Positions 16,358 through 27,401 of a stretch of DNA of 64,000 nucleotides are shown here, one piece after another. The DNA is taken from positions 1,798,001 through 1,862,000 of the forward strand of contig NZ_CP053904.1 in the NCBI RefSeq assembly GCF_013256425.1, in the 5' to 3' direction. Under the pieces are notes generated by a model. It ran no database searches. It worked only from the letters and a program-made list of their open reading frames with translations, and had not been told where the DNA came from. The first letter of the stretch is position 1, and each line of letters begins with the position of its first letter. The position numbers and the translations under genes are program-made. The stretch is from Hymenobacter sp. BRD67 (lineage in GTDB: Bacteria; Bacteroidota; Bacteroidia; Cytophagales; Hymenobacteraceae).

Positions 16358-19160
16358 TTAGGGCCGCGCTACCTCATCGCGGCGCAGCTCGCGGCGCAGT
16401 AGCCGCAGCAGCTGATAGCGCTGGTGGGCCGCATCATAGCGCAGGGCCACGCCCGTGCCGGTGCTGGGCCACACGCCGGCCGCGCCGGGGCTGCCGGCAC
16501 CGGCGCCCAGTGCACGGCCCTGGCCGTCGAACAACGAAACCTGCCCTGGCTGCGGCTCGGAGAGGGCCAGTACCTGCCCTCCGCCCGTGCTACCGAAGTC
16601 GAACCACTGCACCGGCTTGGGACCGGAGGTAAGCAGCTGGCGGCTCAGCAGCGGCACCACCCCGGTGGGGCTGAATACATCGAGCTGGCCGCCATCCTGG
16701 CGCACCACCACAAACGAGCCGGCACGGCCCTCGGCCTCCGGCACCAGCCGGAAGCTGGCCGTACGGCTCCAGGTAGCCACCCGCCGGCGGACTGTGATGT
16801 CGCCGCTGAGGGTAATGGTAAGCAGTTCGCCGTGCTGATTGACAACCCGCAGCTGGCTGCGGGCCAGGGTACTACCGGCCGTAGTGAGCAGTGGTCCTTC
16901 GAGCCGCGCCCCGGCGCTGACGGGAAAGCCCGGAAAGCGCCCCCCGCCTGGTCGAAGGCATACACGTAGCCGTTGCGCAGGGCGGCCACTACCACGTCGC
17001 GGCCCCCTACGGTAAGCAGGACCGGCGGGCCGGCCAGGGGTGCTTCGAGCCGGTGGGGCCAGCCGGGGTAGCGGCGGCCATTGGTATCAAACAGCAGCAG
17101 GTCGTTGGCCGTTGTGGCCACCAGCACCCTGGAAGACGTGCCCGCCGCTACGGCGGCAATGGCAGCGGTATCGGGCAGGTTGAAGGGAAAGCCGGCCGCC
17201 TCCCGGCCATCGACCGGGCTAAGCCAGTGGAGGCGGTGCGCCGTGGCCAGCAGCAGCCGCCCGCGCAGCAGGCGCGGCCCGGAACCGACTACGGGGCCGG
17301 GCAGGGTATCGACCCACGCCCGGTTGGTAGTGCCGGCGGGCAGCAGGCGCAGCTGCCCCAGCGAGTCGGCCACTACGATGGGAGAAGCCAGCGAGCCATC
17401 GGCGGTTGGCACGGCGGGCAGCAGCACCGGCTGGCCGGCCAGCACGGCGCGGAAACGCAGGCGCGCGCTACTACCCGCCGCGGCTGAGTCGGGCGTAAGG
17501 GCCTGGCCAGGACGGCGCAGTACCAGCTGCGCAAAATACTGGCTGCCGGGCTCAAAGGCCGCCCGAAGCTCCTCGGCGGGCTGCTCGGGCGGCACCAGCT
17601 GCCAGGCTACCTGCGAAAAGTAGCGCAGTAAGCTTTCGTTGCGCAGCAGGCCGGCCCGGCGCTCTTCGGCCAGGTTGCCGAGCAGGGCATTCCAGCCCTG
17701 GCGCACATCGGCCAGCAGGGTGAGGCGGGCCAGCGGCAGCGTTTGCTGCAGCAGCGCCACCTGCGTGGCCGAACGGCTCCAAACCTGCCCGGCCGCTACC
17801 TCGGCGAGGTAGGCGCGCAGGCCAGCAGTATCGCTCAGCACCAGGTAGCTGCCAACCATCACTGTACTAAATGACGCGGCAGGCTCGCCCGCGGGCCGGG
17901 CCGCCGCTAACGGTCCCAAGAGCTGGTCGGCGGCGAAGCCTGCCTCGTACTGCTCAAAGGACCCCACCTTGCTGAATGCCGGCGAAGCCCCGCCCAGGCG
18001 GCGCAGCCGGGCCAGCCACCGGGCCGTATGGCCCGGCACCCGGCTGCGCACCAGCCACAGCCGCACGGGCACCACTCCGGGCGCGGGCGCCGCCAGGTAA
18101 GCCAGGGTAGCACCTGGCGTAAGGGAAGCGCGCAGGCTGTCGAGGACCTGCCGGGTGGCCCGCACCGTATCGGCGGCTGCGGCCGGGGCCGGGCCAGCTG
18201 CCCGGCCACGGCTACCACCAGGGCCGTGCGCAGGGGCAGCACATCGGCAAGTGCGCGCAAGGGCTGGGCAGGCTGGCCGCGCAGCTGCTGCTGCCAGGAG
18301 TTGGCGGCAGTTTCGGGGTTGGCAAAGCCGGTGAGCGTAAGCTGGCCGGGCCCGAATTTCAGGCCCAGCAGGCCTTCGTGAGCCAGCACCAGGGCCTGGT
18401 CGAGCAAGGCGTGGGTACCCGGCTGAAAAAGCACATCGAGCAGCCCCGGCAGCCGGCGAAAGTTAACGAGCAGGGTAGCATCCACATCGCGCAGGCGCAG
18501 CAGGTCGGTAGTGCCGAAGCCCGCGTGCACGGTCGGCGAGTCGGGGTGGCGCAGGCGATTGACCACGGCCTCCACGAGCGGCGCGCAGGTGCTCATCAGC
18601 AAGTGGTTGCGGTAATTGAGCACCGTAAGCCGGCCGCCCTGCCGGTCCGTCAGCTCTTGCAGCTCATAGCCCTCGTAGGTGCGGGTACCCAAGGTGTAGC
18701 GCGGGCCGCGCCCCAGCGTTTCGAGCAGGCCCCGCGCCTGCCGGTACTCGCGCACATTGGCCAGCGGCACCTGATAGAGCGCATCGACCTGCCCCGGCCC
18801 GGTGAGGTGCAGCGAGGTCAGCACCAGCTTGCGGCCCAGCAGGGCCAGCAAGCCGCGCTGCCGGCCCGCGAGCGGGCTTACAGGCCGCCCGCCGTTGTCG
18901 AGGCTGTCGGCCAGGGCCAGCTGACCGGCTACCTGCTGAAAATATCTGACGCCGGTAATATTGTCCCACACGCCGGCCTCCTGCAGGTGCTGCACCAGGG
19001 CGGCATGGTCGCGGGTGGCCAGCACCAGCACCGCGTCGTCGGGCACCAGGGCGTAGGGGTCAATGGGCCGGGCGGCCAGCGTGCGGCGGTAATAGACGTA
19101 GGTAGCCAGCGAAAGCAGCACTACCACCGCTACCAACAGGGCCAGAAGCTTGCGGGACAT
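16358..19160 (-). CDS. DUF3352-like membrane-anchored protein with propeller-like tail, two apparent frameshifts
   Basis: Large protein of about 934 residues. The N-terminus (MSRKLLALLVAVVVLLSLAT) is a membrane anchor or uncleaved signal; the rest would be periplasmic. Residues about 30-560 resemble DUF3352 proteins, with a first domain beginning IDPYALVPDDAVLVLATRD. The C-terminal third has repeats such as LRGRLLLATAHRLHWL and GRDVVVAALRNGYVYAFDQ, like a PQQ/WD-type beta-propeller. Frame breaks are repaired by one base in or near G4 18185-18188 and at C6 16940-16945. No catalytic motif is visible, and the function is unknown. It heads a possible leftward unit with nadR, 117 bases away. Confidence 0.75.
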
Positions 19161-19418
19161 GCGGCAAAAGTAGGCGGCCGGGCCCCAAGCTACCCTACTT
19201 CAGCAATGCAAACGGACCAGCAGGCGGGTAGGTAGCTCTTTTTACACCCTCCGCTCTGTGGGGCAGGCTAAGCTCGTGAAAAGACGCAGAAGCGTAGCAG
19301 GCACCGCCCCAAAAAGCATAAAAAACGCAGGCAAAAGCTGGAGCAGCCTGCCCAGTTGCTGGCAGTATCAGACGTGGTGCCGTTTCTTTGGCAAAAAACT
19401 GCCCATACCCCTGCTTTT

Positions 19419-20900
19419 ATGGCCGAAACCCTCCCTCCCTCCTCTACCGACGCTGCGCCCGGCCACTTCCGCCGCGCCCTTACGCTGTTCGATGCCGTGA
19501 TGCTCGTGACGGGCTCCATGATTGGCTCGGGCATCTTCCTCGTGTCGGCCGATATTGCCCGGCAGGTGGGCTCGGCGGGCTGGCTGCTGGTAGTATGGCT
19601 GCTCACGGGCCTCATCACCATGGCCGGCGCTATCAGCTATGGCGAGCTGGCGGCCATGTTCCCCAAAGTGGGCGGGCAGTATGTCTACCTGCGCGAAGCT
19701 TTCGGCAAGCTGGTGGCTTTTCTGTATGGTTGGACGCTTTTCCTCGTGATTCAGACCGGCGTAATTGCCGCCGTAGCCGTAGCTTTCGCCAAGTTTACGG
19801 GCGTGCTTCGGCCCTGGTTCTCCGTTAAAAACGTGCTGTTCAGCATCGGGCCGTTTCCGTTCAGCTCGGTGCAGCTGCTGGCCATTCTGCTCATCGTGGG
19901 CATCACGGCCATTAATGCGCGTGGGGTGCGGGCCGGCAAGCTTATTCAGAATGTGCTGAGCTCGACCAAGCTCGTGGCGCTGGCACTGCTTATTCTCTTC
20001 GGCCTGTTTCTGGGCCTGAATGCCGACGCCGTGCAGGCCAATTTCCACGACCTGTGGCACGCCACGCGCTCACCGGCACCGGGGGCTACCGGCGGCATCG
20101 TGCCGCTGGGCACTGGCAGCCTGGTTATCGCCATTGGCATGGCCATGACCGGCTCGCTGTTCTCGTCCGACTCGTGGAACAACATTGGCTTCGCGGGCGA
20201 GGAAATTCAGAATCCCGAGCGCACGCTGGTGCGCAGCATGGCCCTGGGCACCGCCATCGTCACGGCCCTCTATATTTTAATTAACGTGGTGTACCTGCTG
20301 GTGCTCCCGCTTAAAGGCTCGCCCGAGGCCGCGACGCTGGCCGGCCGCGGCATTCAGTACGCCGCCGACGACCGCGTGGCTACCGCCGTGGCCGAGTCGG
20401 TGATGGGCACGGCCGGCGCATACGTGCTGGCTATCCTTATCATGCTTAGCACCTTCGGGGCCAACAACGGCATTATTCTCAGTGGCGCCCGAGCCTATTA
20501 TGCAATGGCCCAAGACGGTCTGTTTTTTCCCTCCCTGGCCACGCTCAACAAGGCCGGCGTACCCGGCCGGGCGCTGTGGGCCCAGTGCCTGTGGGCCTGC
20601 CTGCTGTGCCTGAGCGGCAGCTACGGGCAGCTGCTCAACTACGTTATGTTTTCGGTTATCCTGTTTTACCTCATCACGATAATCGGCATTTTTGTGCTGC
20701 GCCGCACCCGGCCCGACGCACCCCGCCCCTACCGCGCCTGGGGCTACCCGGTGCTGCCCGGCCTCTACGTGGTATTGGCTTCGGCCTTCTGCGTTATCCT
20801 GCTCATCGCGCCCGATACGGCCGAATATTCGCGCTACGGCCTGGGCCTGGTAGCGCTGGGGCTGCCGGTGTACTGGCTGTTTCGCCAGCGGCTGCGGTAA
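19419..20900 (+). CDS. APC-superfamily amino acid permease
   Basis: Inner-membrane amino acid transporter of 493 residues. About 12 hydrophobic helices are visible. Helix 1 carries the APC signature MLVTGSMIGSGIFLV, with the unwound GSGIF substrate segment, and GELAAMFPKVGGQYVYLREA is the conserved consensus motif after helix 2. SWNNIGFAGEEIQNPERTL matches the L-type (LAT) branch, so neutral amino acids are the likely substrates. ATG 19419 (MAETLPPSSTD) is preferred over upstream starts that add a non-conserved tail. Divergent from the DUF3352-like gene over about 258 bases with nothing else evident; followed by a hairpin. Confidence 0.9.
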   Translation: MAETLPPSSTDAAPGHFRRALTLFDAVMLVTGSMIGSGIFLVSADIARQVGSAGWLLVVWLLTGLITMAGAISYGELAAMFPKVGGQYVYLREAFGKLVAFLYGWTLFLVIQTGVIAAVAVAFAKFTGVLRPWFSVKNVLFSIGPFPFSSVQLLAILLIVGITAINARGVRAGKLIQNVLSSTKLVALALLILFGLFLGLNADAVQANFHDLWHATRSPAPGATGGIVPLGTGSLVIAIGMAMTGSLFSSDSWNNIGFAGEEIQNPERTLVRSMALGTAIVTALYILINVVYLLVLPLKGSPEAATLAGRGIQYAADDRVATAVAESVMGTAGAYVLAILIMLSTFGANNGIILSGARAYYAMAQDGLFFPSLATLNKAGVPGRALWAQCLWACLLCLSGSYGQLLNYVMFSVILFYLITIIGIFVLRRTRPDAPRPYRAWGYPVLPGLYVVLASAFCVILLIAPDTAEYSRYGLGLVALGLPVYWLFRQRLR

Positions 20901-20905
20901 GCAGT

Positions 20906-20960
20906 GACCAAGCTACAAGCTAAAAAGACAGTAGTCTGCCTCTTAACTTGTAGCTTGGTC
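20906..20960. terminator. Hairpin terminator, 14-bp perfect arms
   Basis: Arms 20906-20919 and 20947-20960 are perfect reverse complements, separated by 27 bases. Located between the convergent permease and the carboxypeptidase-regulatory-like lipoprotein gene. Confidence 0.65.
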
Positions 20961-20997
20961 GCAGTGTGCTGACCTGGAAGCCGCAGCAGCTTTTTTC

Positions 20998-21645
20998 CTA
21001 CTGCCGGCCACGGCGGCCGGCTTTTTTGCTGCTGGGTGAGGGCAGCAGCGTAACCGTCAGGGGCTGGCCATCGCGGCTGCTGATGGTTTCGTCTTCGTAG
21101 CCTCCGTAGCCGATTAGAAAGGTATTTTCGCCATTGGGTACTTCCAGCGTGTAGCTGCCGTTGGCGTCGGTGCTGGTGCCTTTACTGCTGCCGCGCAACA
21201 GCACGGTAGCTCCAACCAGGGGCCGGCCATTTTCGTCGAGCACCCGCCCGGCCTGGGTGCGCGTAGCCGGCACCGCCGGAGCGGCTACCAGCTCGGGGGC
21301 CGGGGCCGGCGCCGGGGCGGCTTCGGCCACTACCGGTGCGGGCAGCGGCGCCACGGGCTTTATTACCCGCGGCTTAGCAAGCTTCACTTTTAGCTGCTCT
21401 TTCACGGTGGCCGCCTTAGGAGTGGCTGCCACCGGAGCCGGCAGCGGGGCCGCGACGTTCGTTAAGGCGGGGGCAGTGGTGGCCGGCGCAGTAGCGGCGG
21501 TGTCCGGGGTGTGGCTGCAGCCCGCCAGGCCGGCCGCCAGCAGCAGGCTGGCAAGGCCCCGCCCCCAGCGGAGGGAAGGCTGGGCTGGCAGAAGAAAAAG
21601 CGGCTTCAGGACCGATAAACTTGTTGCAGTAAAAACAGAATTCAT
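20998..21645 (-). CDS. Lipoprotein with CarboxypepD_reg-like domain
   Basis: The 215-residue product starts at ATG 21645. A signal region ends in AAGLAGC (Cys about 43). A low-complexity Ala/Pro/Thr/Val linker follows (about 45-135), and the C-terminal 75 residues form a carboxypeptidase regulatory-like fold: AGRVLDENGRPLVGATVLLR, STDANGSYTLEVP and YGGYEDETI. That domain also starts SusC/TonB-dependent receptors, but here it stands alone on a lipid anchor. It ends in a basic tail, KKAGRRGRQ. Function unknown; a structural or adaptor role at the envelope is plausible. Confidence 0.75.
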   Translation of the reverse strand: MNSVFTATSLSVLKPLFLLPAQPSLRWGRGLASLLLAAGLAGCSHTPDTAATAPATTAPALTNVAAPLPAPVAATPKAATVKEQLKVKLAKPRVIKPVAPLPAPVVAEAAPAPAPAPELVAAPAVPATRTQAGRVLDENGRPLVGATVLLRGSSKGTSTDANGSYTLEVPNGENTFLIGYGGYEDETISSRDGQPLTVTLLPSPSSKKAGRRGRQ

Positions 21646-21792
21646 TGTGAAGAACAAATAAGGTGCGGCAAGATAAGCGGCGCCTTCACAACGACAAGCA
21701 GCTAAATGCCTTTTCTATAAAAGCCGGCATCCTGGCCCCCGGCGGGGAGGCCGGCAGCCAGGATGCCTGAGGGGTTCAATATTAAATAACTA

Positions 21793-22244
21793 CTATTTAC
21801 TGGTATCGTCCTGAGGCCGCAGTACCGAGCCGCTGGTGTGGTTGTCGCCCAGCTTCTGCTCGTGCATCCGCACGCCCTCTCCCTGCTCGTCGAGCTCGTA
21901 GCTGCCTTCTTCCGTGAAGCCGGGACCCTGGGCCTGCTCGCCGGCGGAGGTGTGGTTATTCCCACCCTGCGGCTCGGTTTCGGAGCCCCCAATGTGCAGG
22001 TTGGCCAGCTGGTCTTTCTGGTCGCTACGCTGGGTGTAGCCATTGGCGCCAACGTTGCGGTGGGCCGTAGCATCGTCGCTGGCTTTGTTGTTGCTCTGGT
22101 CTTGCTGGTAATCGTGCTGCCGGGCCAGCTCCTCGTTGCCCGGACCCACGCTATTGGTAGGGTTCTGATTCGGGCATCCTTCTGCTGGCCGTTAGGAGCT
22201 GCCTTAGCAGCATCTTCTTCGAAAAGCTCGTCGCTGAGTATCAT
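21793..22244 (-). CDS. Hydrophilic, Asn/Gln/Gly-rich small protein, apparent frameshift
   Basis: Family not recognised. From ATG 22244 the frame reads MILSDELFEEDAAKAAPNGQ and then diverges. One extra base in the G3 run at 22172-22174 joins it to a hydrophilic frame (GPGNEELARQHDYQQDQ) ending RPQDDTSK, for about 150 residues. It has no hydrophobic segment and is rich in Asp, Glu, Gln, Asn and Gly, so it is probably disordered; this is the look of stress- or desiccation-linked hydrophilins, though that is only analogy. It has its own start about 600 bases upstream of the previous gene's start. Confidence 0.55.
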
Positions 22245-22426
22245 AAAAATCGGGGTGGGTAAGTACTAAATTTGAGCGATGAAATCACGGCGGCCGTTGG
22301 TGCCGGACCACCGCACACCGGCAGGCATCGGTCCGGGGTTGTACGCGTGGCCCGGACCTAAGTTTGGCCCCGCCCGCAGCGGCGGCAGTTTCTTTGTGCC
22401 GGCCCTGCCGCTTTTTTGCCTTGCTT

Positions 22427-22660
22427 ATGGATTTTACCAAGCTCTATCGCCCCAGCCGATTCAACTCCTGGCAGTTTATCGCCTTCACCGGCCTGCTAAT
22501 GAGCGGCGGGGCCGAGCTGCTTATTCGCTACCTGGTGCGCCGGCCGCTACCCGCCGGCTACGGCTGGCTCTATCTGTGCTGGGCCACCCTGTTCGTAGCA
22601 GGCGCCCTGGTCAACCTGTTTGGCAAGCCCCCGGAGCCGGGGCATCATCACCATCACTAA
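22427..22660 (+). CDS. Small two-helix membrane protein with His-rich tail
   Basis: The 77-residue product starts at ATG 22427 (MDFTKLYRPSRFNSWQ). Two hydrophobic helices are predicted, about 16-30 and 47-62, joined by a short basic loop (RYLVRRPLPAG). The C-terminus is GKPPEPGHHHHH, a natural run of five His that could bind metal. The homologous family is not recognised. It reads in the same direction as the RND efflux operon and ends about 157 bases before the adaptor gene. Confidence 0.6.
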   Translation: MDFTKLYRPSRFNSWQFIAFTGLLMSGGAELLIRYLVRRPLPAGYGWLYLCWATLFVAGALVNLFGKPPEPGHHHHH

Positions 22661-22817
22661 ATGAGCGGCTGGTGGGGAAATAGTCTTTCTTCTCCTTTGC
22701 CTGATAACTCTGCACTGGCCATCGGACGTATAGCGGTGTCTGCCGGGGTGGTTGGCGGCTTCGTCTTTTAGCCGGCGAGCGGCCCGACCCGGCGCTACGG
22801 CTTTACGTTCTATACGC

Positions 22818-24008
22818 ATGACTACTCGATTACCAGGCCTCGCGGCCGGGCTGCTGGCACTACTGAGCGTGGCGGCCTGCGGCTCTAAAAAAGACACTTC
22901 TGCTACGGATGGCAAGGGCGGCAAAGGAGGCAAGGATGGCGGCCCCCAGCCCATCAAAGACTATCCCGTACTGGTGGTGCGGCCCGATACGGTTACGCTT
23001 TTCCAGGATTATCCGGCCACGATTCAGGGACAGCAGAACGTCGAGATTCGGCCCAAGGTAGATGGCTTTGTCGAAGCTATCTACGTAGATGAGGGGGCCA
23101 GCGTGCGCAAGGGCCAGAAGCTGTTTCACATCAGCGCCCCGCAGTATGAGCAGGCCGTTCGCACGGCGCAGGCCGGCATCAAAACCGCCCAGGCCGACGT
23201 GGATGCCGCCCGCATGGGGGTAAACAAGGTGCAGCCGCTGGTAGCCCGCAATATTATCAGCAAGTATGAGCTGGAGGGTGCCCAATACACCCTGGAATCG
23301 AAGGTGGCGGCCTTGGCGCAGGCCCAGGCTACCCTGTCCAATGCCAATACCAATCTGGCTTATACTACCATTACGAGTCCGGTAACCGGCATCATGGGCT
23401 CGATTCCGAATAAAATCGGCAGCCTGGTGAGCAGCACCTCCACCGACCCGCTCACTACTATATCGAGTATTGGCAATGTTTATGCCTACTTCTCGCTCAG
23501 CGAGAAAGCGTTGCTCAACTTTGCCCGCCGCCGCCCCGGCAATACGCTGCAAGACAAGCTGGCCCACGTGCCCGATGTGCGCCTGGTGCTGGCCGATGGC
23601 AGCGTGTATCCGTACACCGGCCGCGTCGAAACGGCTATCGGTCAGATAAATACCGAAACCGGGGCCAGTAGCTTCCGAGCTACGTTTCCCAACCCGCAGG
23701 GCTTGTTGCGTAGCGGCAGCAGTGGCTCGGTGCGCACGATGCAACCCATGCAAAATGCGCTTATCATCCCGCAAAGTGCCACCTACGAGCTTCAGGGTAA
23801 GCGCTTTGCCTACGTAGTGGGCCAGGATACGGCGGCCCACGCAGTAGCGCTCACGGTAGTGCCCACGCCCGACGGAACCTCCTTCGTGGTGCAAAAGGGC
23901 CTGAAGGCCGGTCAGCGCGTGGTGCTGGAAGGCATCAGCGGGCTGAAGGAAGGCATGAAAATCAGGCCGAAAGTGGTGAAGAAAGCCCGGACCGATATGG
24001 CGGGGTAG
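22818..24008 (+). CDS. RND efflux periplasmic adaptor (membrane fusion) lipoprotein
   Basis: Links the inner-membrane pump to the outer-membrane channel in a tripartite efflux system. ATG 22818 gives 396 residues with lipobox LSVAAC (Cys about 21) and a Gly/Lys-rich spacer. The lipoyl halves are visible as NVEIRPKVDGFVEAIYVDEG and NLAYTTITSPVTGIMGSIP, flanking an alpha-helical hairpin (QAGIKTAQADVDAARMGVNK). The beta-barrel and membrane-proximal domains follow, ending in GQRVVLEGISGLKEGMKIRP. This is AcrA/MexA-like. The pump gene starts 82 bases downstream, so they form one operon. Confidence 0.93.
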   Translation: MTTRLPGLAAGLLALLSVAACGSKKDTSATDGKGGKGGKDGGPQPIKDYPVLVVRPDTVTLFQDYPATIQGQQNVEIRPKVDGFVEAIYVDEGASVRKGQKLFHISAPQYEQAVRTAQAGIKTAQADVDAARMGVNKVQPLVARNIISKYELEGAQYTLESKVAALAQAQATLSNANTNLAYTTITSPVTGIMGSIPNKIGSLVSSTSTDPLTTISSIGNVYAYFSLSEKALLNFARRRPGNTLQDKLAHVPDVRLVLADGSVYPYTGRVETAIGQINTETGASSFRATFPNPQGLLRSGSSGSVRTMQPMQNALIIPQSATYELQGKRFAYVVGQDTAAHAVALTVVPTPDGTSFVVQKGLKAGQRVVLEGISGLKEGMKIRPKVVKKARTDMAG

Positions 24009-24012
24009 GGTT

Positions 24013-24061
24013 CAGTTAACGGCGAACCGGCACTGGCTCACTGGCAGGGTCCCGTTAACTG
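24013..24061. repeat. Perfect 10-bp inverted repeat inside the efflux operon
   Basis: CAGTTAACGG at 24013-24022 is the exact reverse complement of CCGTTAACTG at 24052-24061. It lies between the adaptor and the pump genes and could be an mRNA stem that changes the relative output of the two, or a degraded repeat element. Confidence 0.5.
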
Positions 24062-24090
24062 CTAAAGGCTACTTGTTAAATGAGATTTCT

Positions 24091-27000
24091 ATGCTAAAAA
24101 TATTCATCGAGCGCCCCGTGCTCTCCACCGTTATCTCGGTTATTATCGTGCTGCTGGGCGTGCTGGGGCTGCTGTCGCTGCCCATAGCGCAGTACCCCGA
24201 TATCTCGCCGCCCACGGTGCAGGTGTCGGCCAGCTACGCGGGAGCCAACGCCGACGTGGTGCTCAAAAGCGTGCTGGTGCCGCTCGAAGAGCAGATAAAC
24301 GGCGTGGAGGGCATGACGTACATGACCTCTTCGGCCACCAATACCGGCTCGGGCTCTATTCAGGTGTACTTCAACGTGGGCACCAACCCCGACCAGGCGG
24401 CCGTGGATGTGCAGAACCGCGTGGCCAGCGCCACCAGTCTGCTGCCGCAGGAAGTAACCCTGGCCGGCGTAACTGTACGCAAGCAGCAGAGCAGCAACCT
24501 GTTGATTTTTGCGCTCTACAGCGATAACCCGGCCTACGACCAGACCTTTCTGCAGAACTACGCGCTCATCAACATTGTGCCCCAGCTCCAGCGGGTAAAT
24601 GGTGTAGGGGCGGCCAATGCCTTCGGCTCGCGCAACTACGCCATGCGCGTGTGGCTCAAGCCCGACGTGATGGCTATCTACGGCCTCACGCCCGCCGATA
24701 TTACGGCCGCGCTGGCCGACCAGAACGTGGAGGCCGCCCCGGGCAGTTTGGCCAGAACAGCGACCAGAGCTTTCAGTACGTTATTAAGTACACCGGCAAG
24801 CTGGTGACGGAAGAGCAGTTTGGCAACATTGTGCTCAAGGGTACCTCGCAGGGCCAGCTGCTGCACCTCAAAGATGTGGCCCGCATTGAGCTGGGCGCGC
24901 AGGACTACGCCAGCAACAGCGCCACGTTTGGCAAGCCTTCGGTGGGCATCTCGGTGAACCAGACGCCGGGCTCCAACGCCCGCGATGTTATCCAGAAGTC
25001 AATAGCCGTGCTGGCTACCGCCGAGAAGTCGTTTCCGGCCGGCATTCACTACACCAACCTGGTGAATATCAACGACTTTCTGGATGCCTCCATCGACAAG
25101 GTACTCCACACGCTGTTCGAGTGCTTTGCGCTGGTGTTCCTGGTAATTTTTATCTTCCTGCAGGATTTTCGCTCCACTATTATTCACGGCGTGTCGGTGC
25201 CGGTATCGATTATTGGCACCTTCTTCTTCCTCAAGGTTTTTGGCTATAGTATCAATCTACTAACGCTCTTTGCCCTGGTGCTGGCTATCGGCATTGTGGT
25301 CGACGATGCGATTGTGGTGGTTGAGGCCGTGCACGCTAAGCTTGAAAGCGGCTATACCTCGCCGCGAAGGGCGGCCATCGACGCCATGAGCGAGATAACC
25401 GGCGCTATTGTGAGTATCACGCTGGTGATGGCGGCGGTGTTTTTACCGGTTACGTTTATTACCGGCTCGGTGGGCGTGTTCTACAAGCAGTTTGGTATTA
25501 CGCTGGCGGTAGCCATTCTGATTTCGGCTATCAATGCCCTGACGCTTTGCCCGGCGCTGGCTGCCCTTTTCCTGCTGCCGCCCAACCACGAAGAAGCGAA
25601 AAACGCGCCCAAAAAGACGCTCATGCAGCGCTTTAGTATTTCGTTTAACGCGGCCTACGACGCGCTGGTAGCCAAGTATACACGAGTAGTAGAGTTTCTG
25701 ATGGGCCGCAAGTGGCTGGCCCTAATTGGGGTGGCCGGCTTTGCGGCAGGGCTCTACGTGCTGATGACGAGCACCCCGAGCAGCTTCGTGCCCAACGAGG
25801 ACATGGGCACCATCTTCGTCAACGTAAGCCTGCCGCCAGCCTCTACCCTGGAGCGCACCACGGCCGTGAATAACGAGGTCGATAGCCTGATTCGGAAGAT
25901 TCCGGCGGTGCTGGGCACGCTGCGCATCACGGGCCAGAACTTCCTGGCGGGCCAGGGCAGCGCCTACGGCATGGTCATCGTGCGCCTCAAGCCCTGGGAC
26001 CAGCGCAAGGACATGAACAACGAGGCGGTTATCAAAAAGATAAGCCAGCTGACGGCGCACATCCGGGCCGGTGATATCCGCAGCAACTCGCAGCCGACCA
26101 TCACGGGCTTTGGGCAAACGGGCGGCTTCACGTTTCAGCTCCAGGACCGGGGCGGGCATACCACGGCCGAGTTTTACAAGGTGGCGCAGGACTTTCTGGC
26201 GGCCCTCAACCAGCGGCCCGAGATTCAATATGCGTCTACGGCTTTCAACCCTGGCTTTCCGCAGTATGAGCTGAGCATCAACGTGGCCAAGGTGAAAGAG
26301 GCGGGCCTGACCGAAGCCAATATTCTGAATGCCATGCAGGTGTACTACGGCGGCTCGTACGCATCCAACTTCAACCAGTTTGGCAAGCAGTACCGGGTGA
26401 TGGTGCAGGCCGACAGCAGCTACCGCGCTAGTCCGGCGGGGTTGAACAAGATATTCGTGCGCAATGCCACCGGGGCCATGGCGCCCATCACCGAATTTGT
26501 TACGCTGAAGCGCGTTTTCGGCCCCGAAAGCTTGTCGCGCTTCAACCTGTTTACGGCCATCTCGGTCAACGGCTCGCCCAAGGAGGGTGTCAGTTCGGGG
26601 CAGGCGCTGGTAGCCATTCAGGAAGTAGCGGCGCAAAAGCTGCCGGCCGGCTACGGCTTCGAGTTTTCGGGCATCAGCCGCGAAGAGCAGGGCAGCGGCA
26701 AGCAGTCGCTCTACATCTTTGCGCTCTCGCTGGTATTTGTGTACTTGCTGCTGAGCGCGCAGTACGAAAGCTACATCCTGCCGTTTGCGGTGCTACTTTC
26801 CATTCCCATTGGCCTGAGCGGCACCTATCTGTTTGCCAAGCTATTCGGCATCGACAATAACATCTACCTGCAGATTTCGGTGATTATGCTCATCGGGCTG
26901 CTGGCCAAGAACGCCATTCTGATAATTGAATTTTCGCTGTCGCGCCGGCGCGGAGGCGGCATGAGTATCACCGAAGCCGCGCTGGAAGGGGCCAAAGCCC

Positions 27001-27334
27001 GCCTGCGCCCGATTCTGATGACCTCCTTCGCCTTTGTGTTTGGCCTGATGCCGCTGCTGTTTGCGAGCGGCGCGGGCGCCAACGGTAACAAGAGCATCGG
27101 GGCGGGTGCTATCGGCGGCATGCTGTTTGGCACGCTGGTCGGGGTATTCTTTGTCCCGGTGCTGTTCATGATTTTTGAAGGCTTGCAGGAAAGCATCAGT
27201 GGCCCACCCAAGACCCAGGCGCAGATAGAGCAGGAAGAAGCGGAGGGTGGCGCCCCCCCAAAGAAGCCAGCGAGAAGAAGCCGGACGAGCAAAAGCCGGA
27301 AGAAAAACCCGCGCCGCAGCCCGCAATGGCTTAG
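24091..27334 (+). CDS. RND (HAE1) multidrug efflux pump, two apparent frameshifts
   Basis: Proton-driven inner-membrane pump of about 1081 residues, AcrB-like. Opening MLKIFIERPVLSTVISVIIV is the first helix; later FALVLAIGIVVDDAIVVVEA is the conserved helix-4 segment with the proton-relay Asp pair. GANADVVLKSVLVPLEEQIN is in the first porter domain. The frame breaks at about C4/G3 24737-24743, where one added base restores EAAPGQFGQNSDQ. A second loss in C7 27253-27259 near the C-terminus makes the frame run on into the next gene; repaired, it ends KPAPQPAMA at 27334. ATG 24091 gives the family start. Drug substrates cannot be inferred. Confidence 0.92.
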
Positions 27335-27401
27335 CCCCGGCTCCCCATGGCCAGCACCCGGCGGCCCGGCGGCCGCGTATAAGCCTCAGAATTACCTCCT
27401 A

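Noticed and set aside
25722..26636. 304-codon minus-strand open frame
   Set aside because: Antisense to the RND pump, no domain.
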